Source of the DNA: Saccharothrix sp. ALI-22-I
Lineage (GTDB): Bacteria; Actinomycetota; Actinomycetes; Mycobacteriales; Pseudonocardiaceae
Length of the DNA stretch: 64,000 nucleotides
Reading direction: 5' to 3'
Assembly: GCF_001984175.1 (NCBI RefSeq)
Contig: NZ_MTQP01000068.1
Span: forward strand, 744,001-808,000
The notes beneath the pieces are model-generated. The model was not told where the DNA came from and ran no database searches. It saw only the letters and a program-made list of their open reading frames with translations. The position numbers and the translations under genes are program-made. Within the stretch, counting starts at the first letter, position 1; every line of letters begins with the position of its first letter. Positions 25,263 to 34,886 of the stretch are shown here, in pieces.

Positions 25263-25901
25263 GTGACCGTCGAGCCCGAATTCCTGACCATGGCCCGTAC
25301 CGCCTACAACACCGTTGCCGAGAACTACGCCGAACTGGTGCGTGACCACTTCGCGAACAGCCCGGTGGACCGGGCGGTGTTGGGCCTGTTCGCCGAACTC
25401 GTGGACGGCCCGGTCGCGGAAATCGGCTGCGGCACCGGCCTGGTCACCGGTCACCTGCACGGCCTGGGCGTGGACGTGTTCGGCATCGACCTGTCGCCCG
25501 GGATGCTCGCCGTCGCCCGCCGTGAAAACCCGGACGTGCGGTTCGAGGAGGGCTCGATGCTCGACCTCGACCTGCCGGACGGGGAACTCGGCGGCGCGCT
25601 CGCCTGGTACTCGGTGATCCACGTGCCGTGGGACCTGCACCCGGCCGTGTTCGCCGAGTTCTACCGCGTCATCAAACCCGGTGGCGTGTTGATGTTGGGC
25701 TTCCACGTCGGCGACATCGTCCGGCGGCTGGAGCACGCCTACGGGCACGACATCTTGCTGGACGCCTACCGCATGAACCCGGAACAGGTGCTCAAGCAGC
25801 TGGTCGAGGCGGGGTTCGAGCCACACCTCCGCCTGGAGAGGGAGCCGCAGGGCCAGGAGAAGTCGCCGCAGGGCGTGCTGATCGTGCGCAAGCCGCGCTA
25901 G
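25263..25901 (+). CDS. class I SAM-dependent methyltransferase
   Basis: This 212-residue protein has a clean class I methyltransferase core: motif I AEIGCGTGLVTGHL (about 52-65), acidic motif II FGIDLSPGMLAVAR (about 73-86), EGSMLDLDLPDG (about 97-108), and post-motif RVIKPGGVLMLGFH (about 136-149). GTG 25263 follows the arfB stop by 11 bases with a GGTGACG context. The substrate is unknown; small actinobacterial methyltransferases of this kind modify diverse metabolites. It converges on the citB-like regulator gene, only 26 bases separating the stops. Confidence 0.85.
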   Translation: MTVEPEFLTMARTAYNTVAENYAELVRDHFANSPVDRAVLGLFAELVDGPVAEIGCGTGLVTGHLHGLGVDVFGIDLSPGMLAVARRENPDVRFEEGSMLDLDLPDGELGGALAWYSVIHVPWDLHPAVFAEFYRVIKPGGVLMLGFHVGDIVRRLEHAYGHDILLDAYRMNPEQVLKQLVEAGFEPHLRLEREPQGQEKSPQGVLIVRKPR

Positions 25902-25927
25902 AGCCGTGCTAGAGCCGCGCCGAACGG

Positions 25928-26596
25928 TCAGCTCAGCCAGACGTAGAGGCGTTCGGGCCGGCCGGTCCCGCCGTACTTGAGTCGCACCTCCGCCTTCCCG
26001 GTGCTCACGAAGTGCTCCAGGTACCGCCGCGCGGACACCCGGGCGAGCTCGGTGGCCTCGGCGCACTCACTGGCGGACATCCCGGCCGGCCGGTTCCGCA
26101 GCACGCGTTCCACCAGGTCGGCGGTCTGCGTGCTCAACCCCTTCGGCAGCACGGGGACACTGCGCGGCCGTGCCCCGAAGACCTGGTCCACGTCCGCCTG
26201 ACCGGCCGACGCGAGTTGGTCCAACCGCCGGTCCAACGCGGCGAAGTGAGCGAGTTGATCACGCAGCGCCGCGTACTCGAACGGCTTGATCAGGTAGTGC
26301 AGCACCCCGCCGCGCATGGCGCTGCGCACCGTCTCCACGTCCGTCGCCGCCGTGATCACGATGACGTCCACGTCGTCGGCCAACCCGCGCAACTCCCGCA
26401 GCACGCCCAACCCGTCGACGTCGGGCAGGTAGACGTCCAGCAGCACCAGATCCGGCCGCAGTTCCCGCACCAACCGCACCGCGTCCGCGCCGTTGTGCGC
26501 CACGCCGACCACCTCGAAACCGGGCGTCCGCGCCACATATCCACTGTGGACTTTCGCGACCATGAAGTCGTCGTCCACCACCAGAACCCTGATCAC
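25928..26596 (-). CDS. CitB/DcuR-type response regulator
   Basis: This 222-residue response regulator has a receiver domain (RVLVVDDDFMVAKVH, about 3-17; phosphoacceptor Asp in LVLLDVYLPDVDG, about 54; Lys in YLIKPFE, about 104). The C-terminal winged-helix region contains MSASECAEATELARVSARRYLEH, typical of the CitB/DcuR group. GTG 26596 overlaps the kinase stop by four bases. With the kinase it probably controls the divergent tctCBA tricarboxylate transporter, the usual target of this two-component type (inference from context). Confidence 0.9.
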   Translation of the reverse strand: MIRVLVVDDDFMVAKVHSGYVARTPGFEVVGVAHNGADAVRLVRELRPDLVLLDVYLPDVDGLGVLRELRGLADDVDVIVITAATDVETVRSAMRGGVLHYLIKPFEYAALRDQLAHFAALDRRLDQLASAGQADVDQVFGARPRSVPVLPKGLSTQTADLVERVLRNRPAGMSASECAEATELARVSARRYLEHFVSTGKAEVRLKYGGTGRPERLYVWLS

Positions 26597-28176
26597 ACCG
26601 GCACCTCCACGGGCAGCCGGGCGGTGAACACCGCACCGTTCTCGTTGTGCACCTGCACGAATCCGCCGCGCCGCAGGCAAGTCTGCCGGATCAACGCCAA
26701 CCCGAGCCCGCGCTGGCCCTGTTCGGCGGCCTTGGTGGTGAACCCGTGCCGGAACACCTCGTCGGCCAGCTCGGCCGCGACACCCGGTCCGGAATCCCGC
26801 ACCACGACCAGGACGTCCTCGAAGTCCTCGGAGTCGACGTCCGGGTCCGGGGCCGAATCCGAAGACCGGACCGACACCTCGATCCAACCCCGTTCCGACA
26901 GCGCGTCCAGCGCGTTGTCCACCAGGTTCCCGATCACCGTGACCAGGTCCGTGGACAACGCCTCGTCCACCACGCCGAGCGAGCTGTCCGGCGCCATCCG
27001 CAACCCGATGCCGCGTTCGGCGGCCAGGCTCGACTTGGCGATCAGCAGTGCCGCCACCGCCGGGTCGGCGATCTTCGAGCCGACCTCGGCCCGCCACGCG
27101 CCCTGCGCGGTGTTGATGCGGCTGATGAACCCGCGCACCTCGTCGTACTCGCCCAGCTCGACCAGTCCGGCGATGGTGTGCAGGCGGTTGCTGAACTCGT
27201 GCGCCTGCGCCCGCAGGGTGTCGGTGGCGTGCCGGTTCGCGTCCAGCTCGTCGCGCAACGTCATCAGTTCGGTCCGGTCCCGCAGCGTGACCACGGCGCC
27301 GTGCACGTCCAGCGGCATGTAGTTCAGCGTCAGCACCCGGCCGCCGGTCAGCGCGAGTTGGTCCACGCCGGTCGCCCGCCCGGTGAGCACGTCACGCAGC
27401 CGTTCGTCCAGGTCCAGGTCGGCGACCGACCGGCCCACGGCGTCCGGGGGCAACGCCAGCAGCTCCCGGGCGTGGTCGTTGACCAGCGTGATCCGGTGCT
27501 GCGGGTCGAGGGCGACCACGCCTTCCTTGATGCCGTGCAGCAGTGCCTCCCGGTACTCGACCAGCGCGGTGATCTCGTGCGGCTCCAGACCCAGAGTCTG
27601 GTTCTTCACCCGCCGCGCGAGCAGCAGCGAACCGGTGACGCCGATGACCAGGGCCACGCCGAGCAACCGCAGCGCGTTGTCCGGGGAGTCCAGCACACCT
27701 TCCCAGAATCCCGGCGCCTGCTGCCCTGCGGCGACCAGGCCGATCACCGTGCCGTCGTCGCCGATCACCGGTACGTGCGCCACGGTGCCGCCGTCCAGTT
27801 GGCCCACCCACGACCGGCCGCGCAGCGCCGTGCTGTCGCCGACGTCGAGCGGTTCGCCGACCTGGCTCGGGTCCGGCGAGGTCAGGACCTTGCGATCGGG
27901 GTCGGTGATGATCACGTAACTCGCGCCGGCCAGGCTCCGCGCGCTCTCCGCGAACGGCGCCAGCGCGTAGTGCCGCAGCGGGTCGGCCAACGACACCCGC
28001 ATGCCCTCCGTCGCGGCCACGTTCTCCGCCACGGAGAGCATCTTGCTGCCCTCGGTCGAGCGGAAGTTGTTCCCCGCCTGGACAACCGAGAGCACGCCCA
28101 CCGTGCCGAGCAGCGCCACGACCACGACGAGTTGCCACACGAGCAGCTGACGGGCCAGCGATCCACGACTGCCCAA
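26593..28176 (-). CDS. CitA/DcuS-type sensor histidine kinase
   Basis: This 527-residue kinase has a first membrane helix (about 8-35, LLVWQLVVVVALLGTVGVLS), an extracytoplasmic single-Cache/PDC domain (about 36-165), a second helix (about 172-192), a PAS domain (about 215-320), a DHp helix with phosphoacceptor HEFSNRLHTIAGL (about 337-349) and an HATPase domain (NLVDNALDAL; DSGPGV; GLGLALIRQ). This is the carboxylate-sensing CitA/DcuS layout. TTG 28176 has a perfect AGGAGG site. An in-frame copy of site and start lies 18 bases upstream. It is divergent from the tct transporter genes. Confidence 0.9.
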   Translation of the reverse strand: MGSRGSLARQLLVWQLVVVVALLGTVGVLSVVQAGNNFRSTEGSKMLSVAENVAATEGMRVSLADPLRHYALAPFAESARSLAGASYVIITDPDRKVLTSPDPSQVGEPLDVGDSTALRGRSWVGQLDGGTVAHVPVIGDDGTVIGLVAAGQQAPGFWEGVLDSPDNALRLLGVALVIGVTGSLLLARRVKNQTLGLEPHEITALVEYREALLHGIKEGVVALDPQHRITLVNDHARELLALPPDAVGRSVADLDLDERLRDVLTGRATGVDQLALTGGRVLTLNYMPLDVHGAVVTLRDRTELMTLRDELDANRHATDTLRAQAHEFSNRLHTIAGLVELGEYDEVRGFISRINTAQGAWRAEVGSKIADPAVAALLIAKSSLAAERGIGLRMAPDSSLGVVDEALSTDLVTVIGNLVDNALDALSERGWIEVSVRSSDSAPDPDVDSEDFEDVLVVVRDSGPGVAAELADEVFRHGFTTKAAEQGQRGLGLALIRQTCLRRGGFVQVHNENGAVFTARLPVEVPV

Positions 28177-28210
28177 TCTCCACCTCCTGGCCAATCTCGA
28201 CCTCCTGGCC
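28174..28210 (-). promoter_or_regulatory. tandem duplicated ribosome site plus TTG start of the kinase gene
   Basis: Two 18-base units, GGCCAGGAGGTSGAGATT, lie head to tail (28175-28192 and 28193-28210 on the minus strand). Each provides AGGAGG and a TTG with 6-base spacing (TTG at 28194 and 28176), and they are in frame. The kinase could start at either, differing by six residues. Confidence 0.6.
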
Positions 28211-28333
28211 GATCGGCACCGCCGTGACCCTGTGACCACAAAGAACAAAAGAACCCTTAGGCGCGCAAGCGGGACTTCTCTGTTTACACGAGTGCAACAT
28301 GTCCAACCACGCGGAAGAGAGGCGGGGATCACA

Positions 28334-29314
28334 GTGCGGATCACGAACTGGCTCGCGGTCGTCGGCGCCCTGGCGGCCGTCGTCCTCGTGCCGCCGCTGC
28401 TGACGTCCGGCGCGGGCGACACGACGTCGTTGCGCAGCCTGCGCGTCCTGGTGCCGAACTCGCCGGGCGGCGGGTACGACGTCACGGCGCGCACCGCCGC
28501 GAAGGCGATGGAGGACGCGGACCTGCTCCGCAACGCCGAGGTGTTCAACCTGCCCGGCGCGGGCGGCACGGTCGGCCTCGGCCGGACGGTCAACGAGCGC
28601 GGCAACGGCAAGCTCGTCATGTCGATGGGCCTGGGCGTGGTCGGCAGCGTCTACACCAACAAGGCGCCGTCATCGCTGCTCGACACCACGCCGATCGCCA
28701 AGCTCATCGAGGAACCCGACATCGTCGTGGTCGGCAAGGACTCGCCGTACCGGTCGCTGGACGAGCTGGTCCAGGCGTGGAAGGCGAACCCCGGCGCGGT
28801 GCAGGTCGGCGGCGGCTCCTCGCCCGGCGGGCCGGACCACCTGGCCCCGATGCTGATCGCCAAGGCGGTCGGTCTGGAGCCGCGGACGGTCAACTACATC
28901 CCGTTCGACGGCGGCGGCGAGCTGCTGGCGTCGGTGCTGGGCGGGAAGGTCGCGTTCGGCGTCTCCGGCGTCGGCGAGTACCGCGACCAGATCGAGGCCG
29001 GGCAGATCCGGGTGCTGGCGGTGACCAGCGGCGCGCGACTGTCCGGTGTGGACGCGCCCACCCTGCGCGAGGCCGGTGTGGACGTCGAGTTCAACAACTG
29101 GCGCGGTGTGGTCGCGCCGCCGGGGATCAGCGACACCGACCGGGCCCGGCTGGTGGACCTGTTCACCGACCTGCACGGCACCCCCCAGTGGCAGGAGGCG
29201 CTGACCCGCAACGGCTGGACGGACGCGTTCGCGCCGGGTGACGAGTTCGGCGCGTTCCTGCGCGAGGAGAACGACCGGGTGGCGACCGTGCTCAAGGACC
29301 TGGGGTTGGCATGA
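28334..29314 (+). CDS. tctC: TctC-type tricarboxylate-binding protein
   Basis: The 326-residue protein belongs to the tripartite tricarboxylate receptor family. It has an N-terminal membrane/signal helix (about 5-24), and typical motifs RVLVPNSPGGGYDVTAR (about 36-52), NLPGAGGTVG (about 70-79), VGGGSSPGGPDHLA and NYIPFDGGGELLASVLGG. No lipobox Cys is seen, so it is either a cleaved or tethered extracytoplasmic receptor. It would capture citrate-like or other dicarboxylates for the TctAB channel. GTG 28334 follows a GGCGGGG sequence. It is the first gene of tctCBA and overlaps tctB by four bases. Confidence 0.92.
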   Translation: MRITNWLAVVGALAAVVLVPPLLTSGAGDTTSLRSLRVLVPNSPGGGYDVTARTAAKAMEDADLLRNAEVFNLPGAGGTVGLGRTVNERGNGKLVMSMGLGVVGSVYTNKAPSSLLDTTPIAKLIEEPDIVVVGKDSPYRSLDELVQAWKANPGAVQVGGGSSPGGPDHLAPMLIAKAVGLEPRTVNYIPFDGGGELLASVLGGKVAFGVSGVGEYRDQIEAGQIRVLAVTSGARLSGVDAPTLREAGVDVEFNNWRGVVAPPGISDTDRARLVDLFTDLHGTPQWQEALTRNGWTDAFAPGDEFGAFLREENDRVATVLKDLGLA

Positions 29315-29874
29315 GTGGAGGGTTGGGCGTGCACAAAGCCGTGAACGAGCCCGTGGACGAACCCGGGAACAAGCCCCTGAGCAGGGCGTGGCTGCGGGAG
29401 CGTTCGGAACTGGGCGTGTCCGCGATCCTGGTCGGGTTGGGCGTGCTGGTCCTGGTCGACGCGATCCGGATCCACACCGACTTCGCGCAGCGCGGACCGG
29501 TCGGACCGAAGGCCGTGCCGATCGTGGTCGGCGTCGGGTTGATCGTGGTCGCCGCGCTGCTCGCGCGGGACGTGCTGCGCGGTGGACGCGGTGAGGCGGA
29601 GGGCGGCGAGGACGTCGACCTCACCGCGCCCGCCGACTGGCGGACCGTGCTGCTGCTGTGCGGGGCGTTCCTGGCCAACGCCGCGCTGATCGGCGTGGTC
29701 GGCTTCCCGATCTCCGGGGCGATCCTGTTCTGGGGCGCGGCCTACGCGCTGGGCAGCCGGAACTTCGTCCGCGATCCGCTGATCGCGGCCGGGCTGTCGG
29801 TGGTGACGTTCCTGTTGTTCAACAACCTCCTGGGCGTGCCGCTGCCCGGCGGGCCTCTGGTTGGGATGTTCTGA
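29311..29874 (+). CDS. tctB: TctB-type small membrane subunit
   Basis: This 187-residue protein has a polar N-terminus of about 33 residues and four membrane helices (about 36-53, 68-86, 112-132, 150-172), the layout of the small TctB subunit of tripartite tricarboxylate transporters. The helix ends include [13 protein letters not shown], a common TctB segment. ATG 29311 overlaps the tctC stop (ATGA); the stop is one base before the tctA start region, so the three are translated as a unit. It stabilises the large subunit TctA in the membrane. Confidence 0.88.
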   Translation: MSGGLGVHKAVNEPVDEPGNKPLSRAWLRERSELGVSAILVGLGVLVLVDAIRIHTDFAQRGPVGPKAVPIVVGVGLIVVAALLARDVLRGGRGEAEGGEDVDLTAPADWRTVLLLCGAFLANAALIGVVGFPISGAILFWGAAYALGSRNFVRDPLIAAGLSVVTFLLFNNLLGVPLPGGPLVGMF

Positions 29875-29875
29875 C

Positions 29876-31408
29876 GTGGACTCGTTCAACAACCTCATCG
29901 AGGGATTCGCGACCGCGCTGACACCGACGCACCTGGCGTTGGCCGCGTTGGGCGTGCTGCTGGGCACGGCGATCGGCGTGCTGCCGGGTATCGGCCCGGC
30001 CATGGCGGTGGCGTTGCTGCTGCCCGTCACCTACGGCCTGGAGCCGACCGGGGCGTTCATCATGTTCGCCGGCATCTACTACGGCGGCATGTTCGGCGGC
30101 TCGACCACGTCGATCCTGCTCAACACACCGGGTGAGAGCGCGGCGGTGGTCGCGGCGATCGACGGCAATCCGATGGCGCGCAAGGGACGCGGCGCGCAAG
30201 CGCTTGCGGCGGCGGCCATCGGGCACTTCGTCGGTGGCATCATCGGCACCACTCTTCTGGTTCTGCTCGCTCCGACGGTGGCGAAGTTCGCCGTGGACAT
30301 CGGCGCGCCGGACTTCTTCGCGATCATGGTGCTGGCGTTCATCGCGGTCACGTCCGTGCTCGGCGCGTCCCGGGTGCGCGGGTTCGCCTCGCTGCTCATC
30401 GGCCTCACCATCGGCCTGGTCGGGCTGGACGAGATGACCGGCCAGCAGCGCCTGACGTTCGGCTCGCTGCACCTGGCCGACGGTATCGACGTGGTCGTGG
30501 TCGCGGTGGCCCTGTTCGCGGTGGGCGAGTCCCTGTGGGTGGCCGCTCACCTGCGGCGCAAGCCCGCTTCGCCGATCCCGGTCGGCCGGCCGTGGCTGCA
30601 CAAGGCGGACCTCAAGCGGGCGTGGAAGCCGTGGCTGCGCGGTCCGATGATCGGGTTCCCGTTCGGCGCGGTGCCGGCCGGTGGCGCGGAGATCCCGACG
30701 TTCCTGTCCTACGTGACCGAGAAGCGGCTCTCCAAGCACCGCGACGAGTTCGGCAAGGGTGCCATCGAGGGTGTCGCCGGTCCGGAGGCGACGGCCAGCG
30801 CGTCCGCCGCGGGCACGTTGGTGTCGATGCTGACCCTCGGCCTGCCGACCACGGCGGTGGCCGCGGTGATGCTGGCGGCGTTCCAGCAGTACGGCATCCA
30901 GCCGGGGCCGCTGCTGTTCGAACGGGAGTCCGCGCTGGTCTGGGGCCTGATCGCGTCCTTGTTCATCGGCCTGTGCCTGCTGCTGGTGCTCAACCTGCCG
31001 CTGGCGCCGGTGTGGGCGAAGCTGCTGCGCATCCCCCGGCCGTACCTGTACGCGGGCATCCTGTTCTTCGCCAGCGTCGGTGCCTACGCCGTGAACGCCG
31101 ACGTGTTCGACCTGCTGGTGATGTTCGTGATCGGCGTGCTCGGCTTCGTGATGCGCCGCTACGGCCTGCCGGTGCTGCCCGCGATCATCGCCGTCATCCT
31201 CGGCCCAGCCGCCGAACAGCAGATGCGCCGGGCGCTGCAACTGTCGGACGGCTCACTGACCGGCCTGTTCAACACCCCGTTCGCACTCGTCGTCTACGCC
31301 ATCGTGGCAATCCTGCTGTTCTGGCCACTGATCCGCCGCCTGTTCCGCAAGCCCGCCCCACCCACCGAGCCGTCCCCGCAGGTGGAGCGGCCGAAGGTGG
31401 ACGCCTAG
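29876..31408 (+). CDS. tctA: TctA-type large transporter subunit
   Basis: TctA (510 residues) is the polytopic transport subunit with about 11-12 helices. Its signature loop [20 protein letters not shown] (about 29-48) and the second [18 protein letters not shown] region (about 321-338) form the inverted-repeat substrate site. [16 protein letters not shown] and [18 protein letters not shown] are also family features. Together with TctB and TctC it imports tri- or dicarboxylates using an ion gradient. The last 20 codons ([19 protein letters not shown]) and the following DNA are duplicated at 32122-32217. Confidence 0.93.
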   Translation: MDSFNNLIEGFATALTPTHLALAALGVLLGTAIGVLPGIGPAMAVALLLPVTYGLEPTGAFIMFAGIYYGGMFGGSTTSILLNTPGESAAVVAAIDGNPMARKGRGAQALAAAAIGHFVGGIIGTTLLVLLAPTVAKFAVDIGAPDFFAIMVLAFIAVTSVLGASRVRGFASLLIGLTIGLVGLDEMTGQQRLTFGSLHLADGIDVVVVAVALFAVGESLWVAAHLRRKPASPIPVGRPWLHKADLKRAWKPWLRGPMIGFPFGAVPAGGAEIPTFLSYVTEKRLSKHRDEFGKGAIEGVAGPEATASASAAGTLVSMLTLGLPTTAVAAVMLAAFQQYGIQPGPLLFERESALVWGLIASLFIGLCLLLVLNLPLAPVWAKLLRIPRPYLYAGILFFASVGAYAVNADVFDLLVMFVIGVLGFVMRRYGLPVLPAIIAVILGPAAEQQMRRALQLSDGSLTGLFNTPFALVVYAIVAILLFWPLIRRLFRKPAPPTEPSPQVERPKVDA

Positions 31409-31438
31409 CGCGGCTCGTGCCCCTGCCGGCCGGACTCC
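31344..31438 (+). repeat. direct repeat copy 1: tctA 3' end and terminator left arm
   Basis: About 95 bases beginning TCCGCAAGCCCGC in tctA and running through the stop into the left arm of the terminator recur at 32122-32217 with only a few changes. This copy is the original, since it completes the tctA reading frame and the palindrome. Confidence 0.8.
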
Positions 31439-31462
31439 GGATGCGCAGTCCGGCCGGCAGGG
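31421..31462. terminator. 16-bp perfect hairpin after tctCBA
   Basis: CCCTGCCGGCCGGACT (31421-31436), a 10-base loop, and its exact complement (31447-31462) follow the tctA stop by 13 bases. The stem is very GC-rich and fits a rho-independent-like actinobacterial terminator without a U-tract. Only its left arm is present in the duplicated copy at 32122-32217. Confidence 0.75.
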
Positions 31463-31571
31463 CGTCGGTGGTGAACGCGGCGTCCACCGGCGACGAGGTC
31501 ACGCGCGTCGCTGATCGCCCCGAGGGTCTCGGCGATACCGTCCGCGCGGTCCTGGCCGCTATCGTGATTGT

Positions 31572-31910
31572 GTGACCGCAGCAGCAACACCCGGACCGCG
31601 GCAGGGCCGGGGCGGGCCGTCGTTCTCCGACGCCTCGCCCGCCCAAGTGCGCGCGGCGCTCATCCCCGAAGAGGCGGCCGAGTTCGACCGGGAGTGGCGC
31701 GAGGTCATGGCCCGCGCCACCGAGTCGCTGGACCTGACGGAGCTGTTCGAGACCCTGGAATCGTGGCGGTTCGTCGCCCGGATCACCGCCGCCCAGGGAG
31801 CCGAGGCTCACCGCGCCCTCTACCGCCGTGCTGCGGCGAAACTCACCGGCGACCAGGTCCCAGCAGACGAGCCGCTGGCCACCACCAAGGCCCGGCTGGG
31901 ACTGGCCTGA
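31572..31910 (+). CDS. DUF6247-like antitoxin candidate
   Basis: This 112-residue protein has a disordered N-terminus followed by the helical core SPAQVRAALIPEEAAEFDREWREVMARA (about 21-48; segment PEEAAEFDREW is characteristic) and LFETLESWRFVARITAAQG. It matches the actinobacterial DUF6247 family, which I recall being encoded just upstream of RelE/ParE-like toxins. The remnant partner follows 10 bases downstream. GTG 31572 is the start. The gene sits between two copies of the tctA 3' end. Antitoxin function is inferred from pairing. Confidence 0.65.
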   Translation: MTAAATPGPRQGRGGPSFSDASPAQVRAALIPEEAAEFDREWREVMARATESLDLTELFETLESWRFVARITAAQGAEAHRALYRRAAAKLTGDQVPADEPLATTKARLGLA

Positions 31911-31920
31911 CCGGCGCCTC

Positions 31921-32100
31921 TTGTACACCGTCACCACCGACGACCACTCGCAGCCACAGATCGACGCACTCCCGCCCGAGGCACTGGCGCTGTTCGCAGA
32001 AGCTCGCGTCATGCTGGAGGTCGCGCCGTGGAACGGCTGGTCCTCTGGAACGGCTGGTCCTCTGGATCGGCTGATCCCACCCACGACGGTACCGGCAGGT
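31921..32100 (+). pseudogene. truncated RelE/ParE-like toxin
   Basis: The frame from TTG 31921 reads LYTVTTDDHSQPQIDALPPE, ALALFAEARVMLEVAPWNG, which matches the N-terminal half of the RelE-like toxins that accompany DUF6247. After APWNG (about 32041) homology stops in an 18-base tandem repeat (GGCTGGTCCTCTGGAACG-type, 32034-32072). The expected C-terminal strands with the catalytic residues are missing and are replaced by the duplicated tctA end. It should be inactive. Confidence 0.6.
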
Positions 32101-32121
32101 CCCGGTCGGAGCAGTAGTCGA

Positions 32122-32217
32122 TCCGCAAGCCCGCACCCCCTACCGAGCCGTCTCCGCAGGTGGAGCGGCCGAAGGCGGACGCCCAGCGCGGCTCGTGCCC
32201 CCGCCGGCCGGACTCCG
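32122..32217 (+). repeat. direct repeat copy 2: duplicated tctA 3' end
   Basis: This copy of the tctA end differs from the original by single-base changes (e.g. CCCAGCG for CCTAGCG, which destroys the stop) and one indel. It ends in the left arm of the terminator, immediately before the stop of mmsA. Together with copy 1 it brackets the antitoxin and toxin remnant. Confidence 0.8.
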
Positions 32218-32222
32218 TCACC

Positions 32223-33713
32223 TCAGCCGTGGGTGGGAAAGCCCAGGTCGATGCCGTGTTGGCGCGGCCAGCGGGCGGTGATTGCCTTGGCTCGGGTGTA
32301 GAAGCGGACGCCTTCGGCGCCGTGGACGTGGGTGTCGCCGAACAGGGAGTCCTTCCAGCCGCCGAACGAGTAGTAGGCCATCGGCACCGGGATGGGCACG
32401 TTGATGCCGACCATGCCGACCCGCACCCGCCGCTGGTACTCACGCGCGGCCAAGCCGTCGCCGGTGTAGACGGCGGTGCCGTTGCCGTACTGGTTGGCGT
32501 TGACCAGGGCCACCGCGTCGTCGAACGTCGGCACCCGCACCACGCCGAGCACAGGGCCGAAGATCTCGTCGCGGTAGATCGACATCTCCGGCGTCACGTG
32601 GTCGAACAGGGTCGGCGCGAGCCAGAACCCCTCCTCGTGCCCGCTCGGCGGCGCGTAACCACGCCCGTCCACCACCAGCGCGGCGCCCTCGCCGACGCCG
32701 GCGTCCACATAGGACTTCACCCGGTCCCGGTGCGCGCCGGTGACCAGCGGGCCCATCTGCGCGTCGGGGTCGGTGCCCGGCAACGTCACCAGCTTGCGGG
32801 TGCGTTCGGCGATCTTCTCCACCAGTTCGTCACCGGCGTCACCGACCGCGACGACCACCGAGATCGCCATGCACCGCTCGCCCGCGCTGCCGTACCCGGC
32901 GGACACGGCGGCGTCCGCGGCCACGTCCAGGTCGGCGTCCGGCAGCACCACCATGTGGTTCTTCGCGCCGCCCAGCGCCTGCACCCGCTTGCCCGCCGCC
33001 GTGCCGCGCGCGTAGACGTGCCGGGCGATGGGCGTCGAGCCGACGAACGACACCGCGGCCACGTCCGGGTGGTCGAGCAGCGCGTTCACCGCGACCGCGT
33101 CACCGTGCAGGACGTTCAGCACACCGTCCGGCAGCCCGGCTTCCTGGAACAGCTCCGCCAACCGCACCGCCGCCGACGGGTCCCGCTCGGACGGCTTGAG
33201 CACGAACGCGTTCCCGGCCGCGATCGCCACCGGGAACATCCACATCGGCACCATCACCGGGAAGTTGAACGGCGTGATCCCGGCGACCACACCCAGCGGC
33301 TGCCGCACCGAGTACGCGTCCACACCCCGTGACACCTGCTCGGAGTGCTCGCCCTTGAGCAGGTGCGGGATACCGCACGCGAACTCCACCACCTCCAGCC
33401 CGCGCTGCACCTCGCCCGCCGCGTCGGACAGCACCTTGCCGTGCTCGGCGGTGATGATCGCGGCCAGCTCGTCGCGGTGCCGGTCGACCAACTCGCGGAA
33501 CTTGAACAGCACCCGGCCGCGGGTGGCCAGCGACGATTCGCCCCACCCCTCCGCCGCCTTCACCGCGGACGCGACCGCGAGGTTCACGTCGGCCTCCTCG
33601 GCCAGCGTGACCTGCGACGCGACCGCGCCGATGGCGGGGTTGAACACGTCGGACGTGCGGCTGGACACCCCGGTGGTCCGGGCGCCGTCGATCCAGTGGG
33701 GGATGGTGCTCAC
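32223..33713 (-). CDS. mmsA: CoA-acylating methylmalonate-semialdehyde dehydrogenase
   Basis: This 496-residue aldehyde dehydrogenase (MmsA/IolA) converts malonate semialdehyde, the end product of inositol catabolism, or methylmalonate semialdehyde to acetyl- or propionyl-CoA. Motifs: [24 protein letters not shown], and the catalytic Cys in [10 protein letters not shown] (about residue 281). GTG 33713 has the AGGAGG site of the preceding reading frame and overlaps the LacI gene stop (GTGA). The gene is the promoter-distal member of the regulator-mmsA operon, divergent from iolG. Its C-terminal position next to the duplicated tctA end marks the edge of the inositol region. Confidence 0.95.
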   Translation of the reverse strand: MSTIPHWIDGARTTGVSSRTSDVFNPAIGAVASQVTLAEEADVNLAVASAVKAAEGWGESSLATRGRVLFKFRELVDRHRDELAAIITAEHGKVLSDAAGEVQRGLEVVEFACGIPHLLKGEHSEQVSRGVDAYSVRQPLGVVAGITPFNFPVMVPMWMFPVAIAAGNAFVLKPSERDPSAAVRLAELFQEAGLPDGVLNVLHGDAVAVNALLDHPDVAAVSFVGSTPIARHVYARGTAAGKRVQALGGAKNHMVVLPDADLDVAADAAVSAGYGSAGERCMAISVVVAVGDAGDELVEKIAERTRKLVTLPGTDPDAQMGPLVTGAHRDRVKSYVDAGVGEGAALVVDGRGYAPPSGHEEGFWLAPTLFDHVTPEMSIYRDEIFGPVLGVVRVPTFDDAVALVNANQYGNGTAVYTGDGLAAREYQRRVRVGMVGINVPIPVPMAYYSFGGWKDSLFGDTHVHGAEGVRFYTRAKAITARWPRQHGIDLGFPTHG

Positions 33714-34777
33714 GACGTTCCTCCTGTGTTGGATCGACCTGCCTCCGGCAGGTTGGGCGGGGCCGCCGGGGAGGTCGACCTACCGACGCGGCCCCCTGGG
33801 CAGGCTGTGGTCGAGCGGACGACCAAGGACGGGTGCAGCAGGTGGCGCACGGGCTCCTCGCGCTCACCCCGCACGCGTTGCAGCAGCGCTTCGGCGGCGA
33901 GTCGGCCGAACTCGTTGCGCGGCTGGTCGATCGTGGTCAGCGAGATGTGTCGTAACGCGGCCAGCGAGGTGTTGTCGTAACCGACCACCGAGACGTCCTC
34001 CGGAACGCGGTAACCCGCGTCCTCCAAGGCGGAGATCGCGCCGACCGCGTTGAAGTCGTTGCACGAGATGATCGCGGTGGGCATGTCGCCCAGCAGCCCC
34101 TGCACGGCACGCGCACCGGCCGCGTCGGTGTACTCGCTGCTCACCACCTGCGGCACGAGTCCGTGGGACGCCATCGCGGCCAGGTACCCCCGCCGGCGGG
34201 GCGCGGCCTGCGTGCCCTCACCGCCGTCGAGGTGCGCGATCCGCTTGTGCCCCAACGAAACCAGGTGATCGACGGCTAACGTGATGCCGCGCTCACCGTC
34301 GTCGTTCACGGTGTCCACAGCGGCCAGTCGGGACGACCGCGCCACCAGCACCACCGACGTCTGGTCCGCCGCCCGACCGATGTCCGCCGACGGCACCACC
34401 GGCGACAGCAGGACCAACCCCGCCGGCCGGAACGACAACAGGCTCTGCAACGCCCGCCGCTCCCGCGCCGGACTGCGCCCACCGGTGTTGATGATCAGGT
34501 CGAAACCCTGCTCGGTCGCCACCGCGTCGAGCCCGTCCACGACCTCCGCGAAGAACGCGTTGTGCAGGTCCGACACCATCACGCCGAGCACGTGCGACGT
34601 GCGGCTGGCCAACGACCGCGCCATGGCGTGCGGCGAGTACCCCAGCTCCTCGGCCGCCTTCAGCACGGCGGCACGTCGTTGATCGCTCACTTTCGGTGAT
34701 CCCCGCATCACCAGCGACACCAGCGCGCGGGACACCCCGGCGCGCGCCGCGACGTCCTCCATTGTGGGCCTGGCCAC
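33710..34777 (-). CDS. LacI-family repressor of the inositol cluster
   Basis: The 355-residue protein has an N-terminal helix-turn-helix ([22 protein letters not shown], about 5-26) with hinge helix [10 protein letters not shown], then a periplasmic-binding-protein-like effector domain. It ends with [12 protein letters not shown] followed by an unusual 37-residue tail whose DNA contains a small CCTGCC/GGCAGG dyad. GTG 34777 has an AGGAGGGG site. Two palindromic operator copies lie in the divergent gap before iolG at 34870 and 34887. Its effector is probably inositol or a pathway intermediate (inference). Confidence 0.9.
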   Translation of the reverse strand: MARPTMEDVAARAGVSRALVSLVMRGSPKVSDQRRAAVLKAAEELGYSPHAMARSLASRTSHVLGVMVSDLHNAFFAEVVDGLDAVATEQGFDLIINTGGRSPARERRALQSLLSFRPAGLVLLSPVVPSADIGRAADQTSVVLVARSSRLAAVDTVNDDGERGITLAVDHLVSLGHKRIAHLDGGEGTQAAPRRRGYLAAMASHGLVPQVVSSEYTDAAGARAVQGLLGDMPTAIISCNDFNAVGAISALEDAGYRVPEDVSVVGYDNTSLAALRHISLTTIDQPRNEFGRLAAEALLQRVRGEREEPVRHLLHPSLVVRSTTACPGGRVGRSTSPAAPPNLPEAGRSNTGGTS

Positions 34778-34869
34778 CGGTAACTCCCCTCCTGCGACCT
34801 CCTGCGGCTGTCCCGGACGTCACGAGCGGGAAACGCACTCTTGACTTCCGTGTGACCGACGCTACAGCA

Positions 34870-34883
34870 TTAGAGCGCTCCAA
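34870..34883. promoter_or_regulatory. LacI-type operator 1 (iol divergent promoter)
   Basis: TTAGAGCGCTCCAA contains the palindromic core GAGCGCTC with the central CG of LacI-family sites. A second copy follows with centres 17 bp apart, and the gene for a LacI repressor is divergently adjacent. Confidence 0.75.
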
Positions 34884-34886
34884 CAA

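Noticed and set aside
33724-33790. Possible full copy of the MITE-like element before mmsA
   Set aside because: Only the TGTGTTGGAT end and a GGAGGTCGAC-like segment match; it lies within the LacI coding frame, so I list it only as related text.
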